NCBI RefSeq assembly: GCF_000321225.1
Contig: NW_004451519.1
Location: forward strand, 262,252 to 326,251
Length of the DNA stretch: 64,000 nt
Direction of reading: 5' to 3'
Source of the DNA: Odobenus rosmarus divergens
Lineage: Eukaryota; Chordata; Mammalia; Carnivora; Odobenidae
The first letter of the stretch is position 1; each line of letters opens with the position of its first letter. A program made the position numbers and the translations under genes. This document shows, in pieces, positions 1 to 11,057 of this stretch. A model generated the notes under the pieces. It worked only from the letters and a program-made list of their open reading frames with translations. It searched no databases and was not told the DNA's origin.

Positions 1-525
1 TACCATATGATCCAGCAATTGCACTACTGGGTATTTACCCCAAAGATACAAATGTAAGGATCCAAAGGGGTATGTGCACCCCAATGTTTATAGCAGCAAT
101 GTCCACAATAGCCAAACTATGGAAAGAGCCAAGATGTCTATTGACAGATGAATGGATAAAGAAGTGGTATAGGTATACGATGGAATATTATGCAGCCATC
201 AAAAGGAGTGAAATCTTGCCATTTGCAATGATGTTGATGGAACTGGAGGGTGTTATGCTGAGCGAAATAATTCAATCAGAGAAAGACATGTATCGTGTGA
301 CCTCACTGATATGAGGAATTCTTAATCTCAGGAAACAAACTGAGGGTTGCTGGAGTGGTGGGGGGTGGGAGGGATTGGGTGGCTGGGTGATAGACATCGG
401 GGAGGGTATGTGCTATGGTGAGCGTTGTGAATTGTGCAAGACTGTTGAATCGCAGATCTGTACCTCTGAAACAAATAATACATTATATGTTAAAAAGAAG
501 AAGAAGAAGAAGATGATGATGATAG
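1..525 (+). mobile_element. LINE-1, 5'-truncated 3' end (ORF2 C-terminus plus 3' UTR)
   Basis: The first 314 bases encode the end of L1 ORF2. The frame at 72-314 reads MFIAAMSTIAKLWKE..., then DEWIKKWYRYTMEYYAAIKRSE, which matches the conserved C-terminal segment of mammalian L1 ORF2p, and stops at 312-314. A G-rich carnivore-type 3' UTR follows, ending near GTACCTCTGAAACAAATAATACA and an A-rich (GAA)n/(GAT)n tail at 491-525. The element begins before the window. It is only a C-terminal remnant and cannot be active. Confidence 0.9.
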
Positions 526-750
526 CAGGAGGGGAAGAATGAAGTGGGGGAAATAAGAGGGGGAGACGAACCATGAGAGACGATGGACTCTGAGAAACAA
601 ACTGAGGGTTCTAGAGGGGACGGGGGTGGGAGGATGGGTTAGCCTGGTGTTGGGTATTAAAGAGGGCACGTTCTGCATGGAGCACTGGGTGTTATATGCA
701 AACAATGAATCATGGAACACCAAAAAAATAAAAAAAGAAAAGAAAGAAAA
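526..750 (+). mobile_element. LINE-1 3' UTR, second copy in tandem
   Basis: This is a different carnivore L1 3' UTR variant. It has GGGGGAGACGAACCATGAGAG, CAAACTGAGGGTT and GAGCACTGGGTGTTATATGC, then an A-rich tail at 721-750. The same variant recurs at 26375-26723. It lies directly after the tail of the first L1 in the same orientation, so one copy inserted at the edge of the other. Confidence 0.85.
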
Positions 751-759
751 CACTGAAAC

Positions 760-2963
760 AATTCATTACCATCAGACTGGCACTACAAAAAATGTGGAAG
801 GTATTCTGTAAACAGGAGGAAAATCATACCAGATGAAAATATGAAACAGGATTAAAAGCACCAGAAACACTAACTTTTGGGGTAAACAAATTGTTTCCCT
901 ATTTTTTAATCTCTTTAAAACATATCTGAAAGCAGGATGGCAGAATAGGAGGTCCCCCACTTAAATCTTCCCACAGCAACAATAGTTTGGCAGCCATCCA
1001 CAGACAAAAGTGCATTTGTAGGAACTCTGGTATTCAGGTAGGTGATTGTGAAACCCTGGTGGAGGCAGAGACCAAAGCAAGGCCATTTTGAGAAGGCAGG
1101 CCCATGCTCTGGTGGCAGAATACCAACCATGGTCCCAGCTACAGACTCAGACACAGATCCTTCCATCCCCCTGTGGATTCATCTACAGCCCCTTTTGGCC
1201 TTGGTCCTGCCACCAGCACCATCTGTGTAGGGACCTTCATGATACTGAGATTTACCCCCAGGAGCTAGAACAGGTACCCACTATAAACATCAGAGAAAAA
1301 TCCCCTTGTGCTACTTGCAGGGGGACAGGAAAATAAGAAATACACCAGAGCATTCTGTTATTTGTGTAAAGTTTTGCCCTCAGGGGAAACTAGTTAACCA
1401 GAGCCTAACCTGCTGGGGTATTATCAGAACCTGTATCACCTATATAACCAACTCCAATTCATTCTAGTCAACCTGCCCCGTCTAAGGGGGGAGGAAATGT
1501 AAGAAACTCATGGGAAGTTCACAGTCCAGAGCATAAGCTCACTAGAAGGCTGAGAACTAATCATAGGAATATAGAACACCTCCATTCCCCAACACCTCAC
1601 CACTGCATTACTATAGGAAAAAAGATAGTAGATACACAAAAGATAAGGAGGACTGAAAATTGTCCAAAATTAATGAAAGACACCAGACCACAGATCCAGG
1701 ACTCTTGGAGAACACCAAGCAGAATAAATTAAAAAAAAAAAAAATCTCACCTAGGTATTCACATTCAAATTACAGAAAACCAAAGATAAAATCTTTAAAG
1801 AAGCCCTGGAGGGGAAGCAAGCAAAAATAATTTACCTACAGCAAAACAAGGATAAGAATTACATCCAACTTCTCTTCACAAACTATGCAAGCAATAAGAG
1901 AGTGAAGTACAGTATTTAATGTCTTGGGGGAAAAAACACAACCTAGAAATCTGTATTCAAGCAAAATTATCCTCCATAATTGAAGGAGAAATAAAATAGT
2001 CAATTCATCAAGAAGACAGAGTTTCCAAATACATGAAGCAAAACTTGATAGAACAGAAAGGAATAACAAACAAATCCACAATTACAATTAGAGATTTCAG
2101 GAACCCTCTTTCAATTCATACAATAAGTAAACAGAAAACTATGAAGGAAATAGAATACTTGAACAACACTATCAATTGACTTGACCTAACTGACAATTTA
2201 GAACATCTACCCAACAATAGAAAAATATACATTCTTTTAAAAAATAATGAAACATTTATCAAGGCAGACCATGTTTGGGGCTATAAAACAAATATCAATA
2301 CATTTAAAAGCATTCAAAGCATGAGAAGTATGTATTCTGGCTATAGTTGAATTATAAATCAGTAACAGAAAAATATCTGGAAAATCCATAATATTTGAAT
2401 GTTAAATAACGTACTTCTAAATAAGCCATGGGTCAAAGAAGAGATCAAAAGAAAAATTAGAGGGACACCTGGGTAGCTCAGTCGGTTAAGCTTCTGCCTT
2501 CAGCTCAGGTCATGATCCCAGGGCCCTGGAATCAAGTCCTGCATCGGGCTCCTTGCTCAGCGGGGAGCCTGCTTCTCCGTCTGTCTCTGCCTGCCACTCC
2601 CCCGGCTTGTGCTCTTTCTCTCTCTCTCTCTCTCTGATGAATAAATAAATAAAATCCTTTTTAAAAAATTAGAAAGCATTTTAAATGGAATGAAAACACA
2701 ATATATGTGGGATGTTTGTAAAGCAGTACATACAGTAAAATTTATAACTCTAAACACCTGTGTTAGGAAGGAAGTTTTCAATTCAATGACATCAACTGTC
2801 ATGTTAAAGAATTAGAAAAAGAAGATCAAAATAAACCCAAAGTAACCAGAAGAAAAGAAGAAATATATAAGACAAACAGTTGGCCAGTCTGAAGATAGTA
2901 TATAAAATTTCACTTTTCATGCAAATTTTTCTGTAAGTTTAAAATACATAAAAACAAAAAAAG
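760..2963 (+). mobile_element. Ancient L1/HAL1-like LINE, decayed
   Basis: Segments resemble old L1M/HAL1 sequence on the + strand. These include a 5'-leader-like start near 918 (GCAGGATGGCAGAATAGGAGG), an A-rich ORF1-to-ORF2 zone, and an ORF2 endonuclease-region stretch at 2150-2460 that continues after a SINE at 2673-2880. Stops and indels occur in all frames. The piece at 760-910 appears out of order relative to the leader, so this may be two overlapping copies. Confidence 0.7.
2461..2663 (+). mobile_element. Can-SINE (SINEC)
   Basis: The tRNA-derived head (ACACCTGGGTAGCTCAGTCGG) is followed by a CT-rich body, a (CT)n run and an AATAAATAAATAAAATC tail. It is flanked by the 9-bp duplication AAAAATTAG (2452-2460 and 2664-2672), which places the insertion inside the old LINE ORF2 remnant. 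Confidence 0.95.
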
Positions 2964-2964
2964 T

Positions 2965-3215
2965 GGGGCACCTGGGTGGCTCAGTCACTTAAGCTTCTGA
3001 CTTTTGATTTCCACTCAGGTCATGATCTCAGGGTCCTGAGATCTCAGGGTCCTGAGAGCCTGCTTCGGGCTCTGCACTCAGCACAGAGTGTGCTTGAGAT
3101 TCTCACTCTCTCCCTCGCCCTCTGCCCCTCCCCTGGTTCCCTCACGTACCCTCCCGCTCTAAATAAATAAATAAATAAACAAACAAATAAATAATAAATA
3201 AATAATAAGTAATTT
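2965..3215 (+). mobile_element. Can-SINE, older subfamily with internal duplication
   Basis: The head is GGGGCACCTGGGTGGCTCAG and the tail is a long (AATA)n run. A 16-bp internal tandem duplication, GATCTCAGGGTCCTGA, occupies 3024-3039 and 3040-3055. Confidence 0.93.
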
Positions 3216-3502
3216 TAAAGACAAGGTTCTCCCATGTAAATCAGACGGATTCTCCTTTTTTACACTGTACTGATTACTGAAAACCTTTCTCCATTTTCAT
3301 TTGCTTTACGTTTGTGACTATGACTTTGTTATACAGGATTTTGTTTGTGTTGTTTCCCAGGGCTTCTAACTGTCCTTTTGTTGTTGTTGTCAAAATAATA
3401 AAGTTCCTCCATTATTCTATAACACTTTCTGTTTTCTCCTTCTTACAGTTTGTTTCACATAGTGGTCTTTTTTTTTTCTGGAGACATCTCTCTTTTTCTG
3501 TT

Positions 3503-3662
3503 TGTTGTTTGAAGTTTTTATTTAAGTTCTAGTTAGTTAACATATAGTGTAATATTGGTTTCAGGAGTAGAATTTAGTGATTCATCTGTTGCATATAACA
3601 CCCAGTGCTCATTATATCACATTCCCTCCTTAATGCCCATCACCCAGTTACACCTCCCCTTT
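3503..3662 (-). mobile_element. LINE-1 3' UTR fragment, antisense
   Basis: A T-rich start is followed by AGTTAGTTAACATATAGTGTAATATTGG and ACACCCAGTGCTCAT, the reverse complement of the carnivore L1 3' end seen at 526-750. It is 5'-truncated after about 160 bp. The preceding 3216-3502 is AT-rich with no recognised feature. Confidence 0.85.
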
Positions 3663-4084
3663 GTTTTCTAAAAACAAAGAATATATATTTTCCCCACATG
3701 TCTATGGGACTTTTATTTTTTATTTTTTAAATTAAACCTTTTTTTTAATTGAAGTATATGGTTGACACACCTGTAGGACTTTTTAAAAAAAATGAATCAT
3801 GTTGTTGAACTAAGAGAAACCTTTAACAGATTCAAAAAAGTCCAAATTTTATAGGCTTCAATTTCAGACCATAATGCAATACTAACAATCAAGAGCAAAC
3901 AAGAAAAACCTCTGTGCGCCCGCACACATATGTGGGGTGTGTGTGTGTGTGTGTGTGTGTGCATGTGTGGATGGGTCACTGTGTGTAGTAGTAGTAGTGA
4001 TAGAAGCAGTAGTAGGGTTAAAGAAAAATTGGTCCAGTATGAAGCAAAAGGAGACTGCAGAGGGCTCTAAAAGAGGTGTCTCCA
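3663..4084. other. AT-rich stretch around a (GT)n tract
   Basis: Mostly unassigned. A short T-rich piece near 3730-3770 (AATTGAAGTATATGGTTGACAC) resembles an antisense L1 3' end. No gene is seen. The frames crossing the (GT)n tract encode only low-complexity His-Thr or Cys-Val runs. Confidence 0.5.
3937..3961. repeat. (GT)n microsatellite
   Basis: About 12 uninterrupted GT units, followed by GCATGTGTGG. Likely length-variable between individuals. Confidence 0.95.
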
Positions 4085-4238
4085 AACAAGTCAGCCAGAG
4101 CAAGACAAATACCATATGATTTCACTGATTTTTGGAATTTAAGAAACAAAACAGATGAACATAGGGGAAGGGGGGAAAAAAGAGAGGGAGGCAAACCATA
4201 AGAGACTCTTAACTATAGAGAACAAACTGAGGGTTGCT
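4085..4238 (+). mobile_element. LINE-1 3' region fragment
   Basis: Contains ACCATATGATTTCACTGATTT, an AGAGGGAGGCAAACCATAAGAG segment and GAACAAACTGAGGGTTGCTG. This corresponds to the ORF2 end and 3' UTR of a carnivore L1. It stops abruptly without a poly(A) tail, so its 3' part was lost or replaced. Confidence 0.75.
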
Positions 4239-4249
4239 GATTATAACCA

Positions 4250-5560
4250 GGTTATGAAGTTTTTTCTTTGCTCAAGTATTAAAGAAGTGATGTTGTGTCC
4301 TTTTTTGTCCTACTTATTCTGTGTTAATGTCTTTCAATGCAATTGTGTTTTTCATCAAATTCTTGATTCTTAAAGCATTTTACCTTATGGGTTTTGCTCA
4401 TATATTGTTTCGAGCATAATACTATTGGCTTAAAATTTCATTGTATCTGATATTAATATTGCTTGCCCTACTTTCTGATTTGCATTTTCCTAATATATGT
4501 TTAATCACTTCTTTATTTTTAATCTTTCTATATAATTTAAATTAGGTGTTTTCCTTGTGAGCAGTATATTTAATCACAACTTTTTTTAGCAGGTAAATTC
4601 CACCCATTCACATTTATTATAATTACCAATATGTCTGGTCTTATTTCTAAAATTTTATTTTTTAATTTTCTTTCTTTTTTTAAGATTTTTATTTATTTAT
4701 TTGACAGAGAGAGAGACACAGCAAGAGAGGGAACACAAGCAGGGGGAGTGGGAGAGGGAGAAGCAGGCTTCCCGCGGAGCAGGGAGCCCAATGCGGGGCT
4801 CGATCCCAGAACCCTGGGATCATAACCTGAGCCAAAAGCAGACGCTTAACTTCTGAGCCACTCAGGCACCCCATTTTTTAATTTTCTATTTGATTAGCTT
4901 TTTGTTATCTTTTTCTGATTTTTTTTTCCTTTTGCATTCTTTTTCCCCCTGCTACCAGTTTCAAAGAGGCACTACATAATTCTTTTGTACCCTAAACATT
5001 GTAAAACACCTACTTGAAAAGAATATTGATATATTAATGTACAAAAACTGAAGAATGACTACATATCCACAATGTACTGAGTTGAGACCCTTTGCATATT
5101 TTTATTCTTTCCCTACTTCCTATCTTTGGTGTCATAGATTTGAAATGTAGGTTCTAAGTTATTATTTTTTACAGAGTTAATTTATTTTCTCTGTCCAGAA
5201 ACTACTCTTAACATTTTCATGATAATTCACGTGTCTATTAGCAACAATTATTCAATTTTATCTATGTTTTATTGTCACTATTCCTCCTTGTATATTTAAT
5301 CTTCTCCCAACTTGAGTTTTTTTTTTTTTTCTCTGATTCATTTTTCCCTCAGCTGGAGTGGTTCCTTAAAATTATGTTATGTTTTCTAAGCTCTTGCATA
5401 TCAAAAATGCCTTTTTTCCTTTCTCACATATGAAAGATATATATGAGGATCAAATCGTAAAATCAGAGTCCTTTATTCTTATGAATATGTAAATAAAATG
5501 CTACTCACATAGCTTCCACTGTTGCAGATTGGATTATCTTACAACGATCTGAGTCACTTT
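4250..5560 (-). mobile_element. Ancient LINE-1 ORF2 region, antisense
   Basis: T-rich DNA in which 4430-4650 resembles the reverse complement of the L1 ORF2 interior (GATATTAATATTGCTTGCCCTACTTTC, then a CCATTCACATTTATTAT segment). It is interrupted by a SINE at 4672-4872 and continues to about 5450 with weaker similarity. No intact frame remains and the distal boundary is uncertain. Confidence 0.6.
4672..4872 (-). mobile_element. Can-SINE, young-looking
   Basis: Reverse-complement SINEC running from a T-rich tail through GACAGAGAGAGAGACACAGC and GGGGCTCGATCCCAG to GCACCCC. A perfect 15-bp target-site duplication, ATTTTTTAATTTTCT, flanks it at 4657-4671 and 4873-4887, which defines both ends. 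Confidence 0.96.
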
Positions 5561-6777
5561 CTTCTTTAAGTTACCTATTATTTCTCTCTAGAAGCTTATA
5601 AGATTTTTTTATCCATGAAATTTATAAATCTCACCAGGAGCCCCAGGGTTACTATTGTTAATTCTGTCTAGAGGTCAAATGTATGCCCCTCCCTCTAAGG
5701 AATGCAGATGCACCAAGATGGTCTAGTCATCAACTATAAGCAGGGGTCTAGTCAAGACAAACAATCAGCATTAGGGAGGTCTACCACTAGGCAACCAGTC
5801 TGAACCGTGGAACTGAGTTGCAGCAACTGCACTCCTGGAGGGATTGAGTGGGGACAAAGCAGAACCCTGATCCCTAACCCTAAGCCCTGTGAGACTAGTG
5901 GGAAAGGAAACAAATTGGAAATACATAAACAGGGATATAAAATATGGATCTAGTTACTGAAACTGGTGTGCAAAATAACAGTGTGAGGACCAGGGTAAGC
6001 AGGCAGCCTCACAGAGTTCCAGTGTTAGTAAACAAGAAAAAGTGCCCTTTCGGGAATGGAAATGTGCCAAAAGGATCCAGTCATAAACAGACATTAATCT
6101 TGAAGGGTCAGCCTCAGAAGTCAGGGTAATATGATTCCATTCCTGCTATTCCTGAAGTTCAGACCTAATTACTAGATTTAATTTAGAAGGCATTTTCTAT
6201 GTTTTTCTTCCTTTTTCCAGAATATATGTGATTACAATTCATGTAAGTCAAGATCTCCACACACACCTTAGTTTAAGCCTCCTCATTTTTCCACCAATAG
6301 TAGCTAAAAAAGTGATTTTCAAACAACTTATCAAAGGGAAAGTTAGCTTCCACCCCAGGAAACTTGTGAGTGAACAAAATAGGACTGTTCTCAGAGAGTG
6401 GAGCTATGAGACAATAAAATTAGCCCATAGAGATATACCAAGTCATCTTCAAGTGACTCTAACTCCCGGGTCCTTAGACTGCAGATTGGATATCTTCACT
6501 GCCTTGGAGGAGAAGTGACATAATCACTTCCACTCATATTTCATTGGCCAGATTTACATGTTTCCGCCTAACTGCACGGGAGAGTGGGAATGCAGTTGCT
6601 CCTATGAAAGGCAACAGTAATGCATATACAAAGGCAGCTGTCCCCTCAGGCAAGTGCAGAAAAGAATCTCTGACACTGAGGTTGAAGGTCAGACATGGGG
6701 CTGGTAGTGAATTCACTGAAGTTATGACTATCAGCAGGATTTCTCTTAGCAACACCAAAATATCAGGTTGTGCTTTC

Positions 6778-6818
<41 letters not shown>

Positions 6819-8290
6819 CTACCTGACAACCTTATCTGACATAAGAGCAGTATACTTTATCAACAATGGGTCGCAAATAGTAGTTTTTAAACTTGCACAT
6901 TGGACTGTCATTTACCAAGGCTGACATCTACAACTCTCTTCACTTGGTGATGTTAGATATTCAGAATAATAGTACTGGGGCCTTGGAAATAATCAAAATG
7001 AATTAAGTGCAGATATTGTTAAGCACCCTTTAGAATCATTGTCTGAAGTTTGTAGCTCATAGTTTTCCTTTAATTAAACTCTGCTTGCTCTATTCGGGTG
7101 TTTAAATTACACAGAATATGATGTTCTGTCAGATGCTCTTAAGGTTAATGTAGAATTTCCCTCAATAATTTCCATCTTTCATTCAACATTTCTGTTCTGC
7201 TAACACAATGAGATGCAGTAAAATGAGGTTCCTTTCTTGTTGCTTTCTTAGCAATGTGAAGAGCACAGTGCATGCAATGCATGAACAGAAAATGAATTCT
7301 AAGGAAAGTTACTGTGAAGACATCCAGAGCCCTCATTTGTTGTAACCCTTCATGTTTTAGAAATTGAAAGAGTTTTCTTGAAAATGTTCAAGTGCTTCTA
7401 CAAACCTGAAACCCTTCATCCAAAACTAGCTCTCATCTCTGAGCGGGAGGGAGGGTGCACCTAAAATCCTCAGACAAGGAGATTCACTGCAACTTTGGGC
7501 TGAGATAAATAGCAGGCACTCAGCCTGCCTTTGAGGGCCCTTGGTACACTTCAGGGCCCCAAAGACAGTGACGAAGGCAACTGGAGACTGGCTCAGTGGA
7601 AAAAGGTGAAATCCAGACCGTAAAAATGAGAGATGAAGGGAGGAAAAAGAAGATCTTGTACCAACAAGCACTGAAGAAGCCACAGCCTTCACGCTGAAGT
7701 GAGATATTTTGTCTGTGTGTTAAATTTGAGGGCCCAAATGACTGAGCTTGAACTTCACAGGAATAGCAATGAGAATTTTTGCTAAGCCCCTCTCTACTAA
7801 TCAGCATAACAAATATTTTATAATTTTATCTCTTTTCCATTTTTCCACCTTCTATTTCTTAACCTCTCTTCCTCTCTGTAGCATTTTCCTTTCTGTGACT
7901 TTCTGGATTTCCTTCTTTGTGAGTCAGCCTCCTCGGTGACCACAGGCACCAGACATGATTTAGCCTAGTTGGGGTAATCAAACTAAAGCAGTCACTGGAA
8001 TTCTTCCCTTCCCTGAAATTCGGCATTACCCTTGGCACACCTAATTTGTCTGACTAAATGCTTAATGGAAAAACATTGAAGAAGTGTTCACTGGGTCTTC
8101 TAGAAATGCTCAAATCCTCCATGCCCTGAGACTGGGCCCTCTGGTGGGACCATTGTCCAATGGGAATGAAGTGACCCTGATTTCTGAGCTGCCACCCTTG
8201 CTGGAGCAGAGATCTCAGTAGACATCCCCACGTACGAGCCTGGGATTCCACGTCCAGATGTGGAGTTCTCCTACTTATGATGCTAGCTCC
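5561..8290. other. Mostly unique DNA, no gene recognised
   Basis: About 2.7 kb without an assignable transposon apart from a (CA)n tract. Frames of up to about 126 codons exist (6228-6518 +, 6544-6924 +, 6534-6812 -), but the last two owe part of their length to the CA repeat. I see no splice-site pairs, signal peptides or known domains. 7080-7340 contains GTGCATGCAATGCATGAAC and could be conserved non-coding DNA, which is a guess. Confidence 0.5.
6782..6816. repeat. (CA)n microsatellite
   Basis: About 17 uninterrupted CA units. It extends low-complexity His-Thr and Cys-Val runs in overlapping frames on the two strands, which should not be taken as genes. Confidence 0.97.
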
Positions 8291-8294
8291 CTGA

Positions 8295-8400
8295 GGGTAG
8301 CCTTAGACAGTCTCTTCCCTCTGGACTTCGGTTTTCTCATGTGTATTAAGGCAGTTGACAAAAAAGGAAAATAAGTTTCAGTTACCTTGACAATCAGTAC
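8295..8400 (+). mobile_element. MIR fragment (weak)
   Basis: The segment TTAGACAGTCTCTTCCCTCTGG plus TCGGTTTTCTCATGTGTATTAAGG resembles the MIR core around the 'cctcagtttcctcatctgtaaaatgg' motif. It is heavily diverged. Confidence 0.4.
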
Positions 8401-8499
8401 GGATTGGAAATGGTTGCTTGGGTCACTGTGTTCAGAAAGATTCTAAGTGTCCCGGTTCAATATTGTCACTGCACTCTGTTGTCACTGCATTATTTCATA

Positions 8500-8735
8500 A
8501 TGACTAAGAGCAGTGGTGAAGAGTACTGGATTTGGAATCAAAATTTCCGGGACCCACTTACCAACTGTGTAACCGTTAGCATGATACTTAACCTCTCTAA
8601 GCTCTGTTACCCACCTGTAAAATGAGAATAATATTACCTGCCTTACAGAGTACTGTAAGGAATGCACTAGACAATTCATATAAAGTTTATAGCACAATAC
8701 CTTATAGTGTAAGCCAATAGTACATATAGCAAATT
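8500..8735 (+). mobile_element. MIR SINE
   Basis: Nearly full length. It has AAGAGCAGTGG...GAGTACTGGATTTGG, ACTGTGTAACCGTTAGC, ACCTCTCTAAGCTCTG, ACCTGTAAAATGAGAATAAT and a terminal TATAGCACAATACCTTATAG, all in MIR order. Confidence 0.88.
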
Positions 8736-9073
8736 AATCTGTATGGCCCTGAGCTCACTTACAAGCCCATATAAATATATAGCAAAATATCTGCCACGGG
8801 CAGAGGATCGGGGAGTGGTGCTCTACCAGTTAACATTCTGAGACAAAATACTTTCTAAGGTGCTTTCCAGCTCTCAAGTTCTGTTTCTGTGGATACCAAA
8901 ACAGCACAGATTGAGGTTTAGCCACCTTAGCGGCATGTGTGATGGAATTTATGGTAGGCATAAGTGGGATGTTGACAGCTTTCCTTGATTGGCTACTTCA
9001 ATTCAGTTCAGCCAGCTTTTGGAATTCTTTTAACTAGGCATGTCTCCCTACTCAAGAAACAGTTAAAACCAGG

Positions 9074-9201
9074 AGGTAAAAAACAGGTGATTATGTTGAA
9101 CTTGTAGGTTAACTTTACACCAAACTGATGTATATCAAGGTAAAAAACAGGTGATTATGTTGAACTTATAGGTTAACTTTACACCAAACTGATGTATATC
9201 A
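9074..9201. repeat. 64-bp tandem duplication
   Basis: Two head-to-tail copies (9074-9137 and 9138-9201) begin AGGTAAAAAACAGGTGATTA and end CTGATGTATATCA. They differ at one base (CTTGTAGG versus CTTATAGG). The flanks, 8736-9073 and 9202-9329, hold no recognised feature. Confidence 0.97.
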
Positions 9202-9329
9202 GTAGACTTATTATTAACTGGTTATATCTATTTTATCTGTCTAATAAATCTAGTATTTTTTTGCAATTTGGGTGCAGATATCACTTCCAATTCAAACAAC
9301 TCAAACTCTCACTCTTCTATAGACTCTGG

Positions 9330-9480
9330 GAAAATCAGGCGTTCAAAAAAATTTTTTTGAATGCCTATGTGTCAGGCATTGTCATATCCGCTAAAGATAC
9401 AAAATCATATAAGCCATGGCTCTTGGACCTAAAGAGCATAGAATCTGAAAGACAAATTCTACTGGAATGCTTGAATTTTT
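9330..9480 (-). mobile_element. L2 3' end, antisense
   Basis: GAATGCCTATGTGTCAGGCATTGTC, CTAAAGATACAAA and ATGGCTCTTGGACCTAAAGAGCATAGAATC follow the reverse-complement L2 3' end. Confidence 0.75.
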
Positions 9481-9589
9481 CCTGCCCTGATTCCATATAT
9501 TTAACAATTAGCCCTTTATTCTTTATGGTCAGTATTACTGCATTCACAAACATCTACTTCCTCTCTCCTTTCTGAGCACACAGACAACT

Positions 9590-9905
9590 GCACTCCCACT
9601 CTCCCTTGCAGCTAGGTGGGAACATGTGATTAAGTCTAGCCAATGACATATGAGTGGAAATGATTATGAGTCACTACCCTCGGAAGCAGTTAAGATTAGG
9701 TGAAAGTCTCCATGCTTTCTCTTTCCTTGACATTGGTGCTTTAGAAGCCCCCAGTTGAAATGGTAGCATCACAAGGTAGACCATCCATTGATCTGTGAAC
9801 CTACCATATCCCATATCACTGCCTATTTGTGTGGGAAAGGTAGAGTGAGCAAAATATAAGGCCTTCTTGTGTTAAATCACAGAGATTTTTAACACTCTTA
9901 CTACA
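9590..9905 (+). mobile_element. MaLR/ERVL-type LTR, ancient
   Basis: CCCTTGCAGCTAGGTGGGAACATGTGATTAAG, AAGGCCTTCTTGTGTTAAATCACAGAG and TTACTACAGCATAG match the layout of old MaLR-like LTRs (gcagctaggtgtggccatgtgac ... gtgttaagccactgag ... gttactgcagca). The subfamily is not assigned. The same family recurs at 18200-18560. Confidence 0.6.
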
Positions 9906-9939
9906 GCATAGTGCAGATTACACTATTTTATTTTATTTT

Positions 9940-10049
9940 TTAAAAAGATTTTATTTTTTAAGCAATCTCTACACACAACGTAGAGGTCAAACTCACAACC
10001 CTGAGATCAAGAGTCACACACTTTACCAATTGCGTCAGCCAGGCACCCC
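9940..10049 (-). mobile_element. Can-SINE, old short subfamily
   Basis: Reverse complement of the short SINEC type: TAAAAAGATTTTATTTTTTAAGCAATCTCTACAC, then CCCTGAGATCAAGAGTCAC and CAGCCAGGCACCCCA. It is diverged and lacks the CT-rich body of younger copies. Confidence 0.85.
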
Positions 10050-10630
10050 ACTTTTTTAATTTTAAATAAAGGTTTCCAGTCACAGACAGAGCATACATTC
10101 ATCTATGCATATTAACTACCTTCTCTTCCTTTAACCAAATGTTTGAGGTTGGGGAATATTTAAAACATCACTTGTGCGATATGGGGCAGAGGCTAAAACA
10201 GAAAGAAAATTTCAGTCCTGTTACCAAATATATTTTCATCCTCTGTATATTTTTTACATGGCAGTGCTTTTATATAATTGCCTAGCTTATTTGTTAATGC
10301 TAGTAAATTGGGTGAATTATTTTTAGTATATTTAATACTAAAGTATATTTAATACTAAAGGCACATTTTGTGTTGTGATAAATAAATCCAATTCTTCAAA
10401 TCCTTTCCAAAGAAAATGCTATTTTACTGAGTTTTAGAGTTGAGAAATAGCCAGTGTTGATAATATAGGGCTTCATTATGATAGGTTGATTTGAGAATAT
10501 AACACAATGTCACAAATCCTAGAGCACAATCAAATCGAAGGTCATTTTCTCCATAGTATACATGTGTTATTATAAACCACTGCAATTGATTTCCTAGTAT
10601 TGTTAAAATAGCGCAATTACTCTTTCATAA
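10050..10630. other. AT-rich unique DNA
   Basis: No gene or assignable transposon, only the short tandem repeat at 10325-10358. Confidence 0.5.
10325..10358. repeat. 17-bp tandem repeat of a palindromic unit
   Basis: AGTATATTTAATACTAA occurs twice back to back. Each unit contains AGTAT...ATACT self-complementarity. Confidence 0.95.
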
Positions 10631-10632
10631 TT

Positions 10633-11057
10633 AGAAAATTTCTGAGTGCAGATGGTCCCCAACTTACAGTGGTTCAACTTTGCCTAGCAATATGCAGTCT
10701 GATCCTGTCTTGTGAAGCTGAGCAGGGGCAGCAAACTGCAACTTTCAATCAGCCACACAATCACAAGGGTCAACAACTGAGACACTTAAAACCCTTCTGT
10801 ACCCACACAACCCTTCTGCTTTTCATTTTCAGTACAGTATTCAATCAATTACATGGGATAGTCAACACTTTGTTATCAAATAGGCTTTGTGTTAGATAAT
10901 TTTGCCCAACCATAGGCTCATGTGTTCTGAGCGCATTTAAGGTAGGCTAAGCTAAGCTATGATGTTCAGTAGGTTAGGTGTGTTAAATGCATTATTGACT
11001 TAATATTTTCAACTTATAATAGGTTTATTGAGACACTGTAAGTCGAGAAAGATCTGT
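10633..11057. mobile_element. Tigger-type (TcMar) non-autonomous DNA transposon
   Basis: The ends are inverted: GCAGATGGTCCCCAACTTACAGTGG at the left and CACTGTAAGTCGAGAAAGATCTGT at the right. The interior has TTTTCAGTACAGTATTCAATCAATTAC, GTAGGCTAAGCTAAGCTATGATGTTC and TTTTCAACTTATAATAGG, typical of a widespread mammalian mariner-related MITE family. The frame at 10669-10899 lies inside it and is not a gene. Confidence 0.85.

Noticed and set aside
72..314. 80-codon frame with good amino-acid composition
   Set aside because: It is the C-terminal remnant of L1 ORF2, not a host gene.
6534..6924. Opposed frames of 126 and 92 codons
   Set aside because: Both incorporate the (CA)n microsatellite, which is read as His-Thr or Cys-Val repeats and inflates their length.
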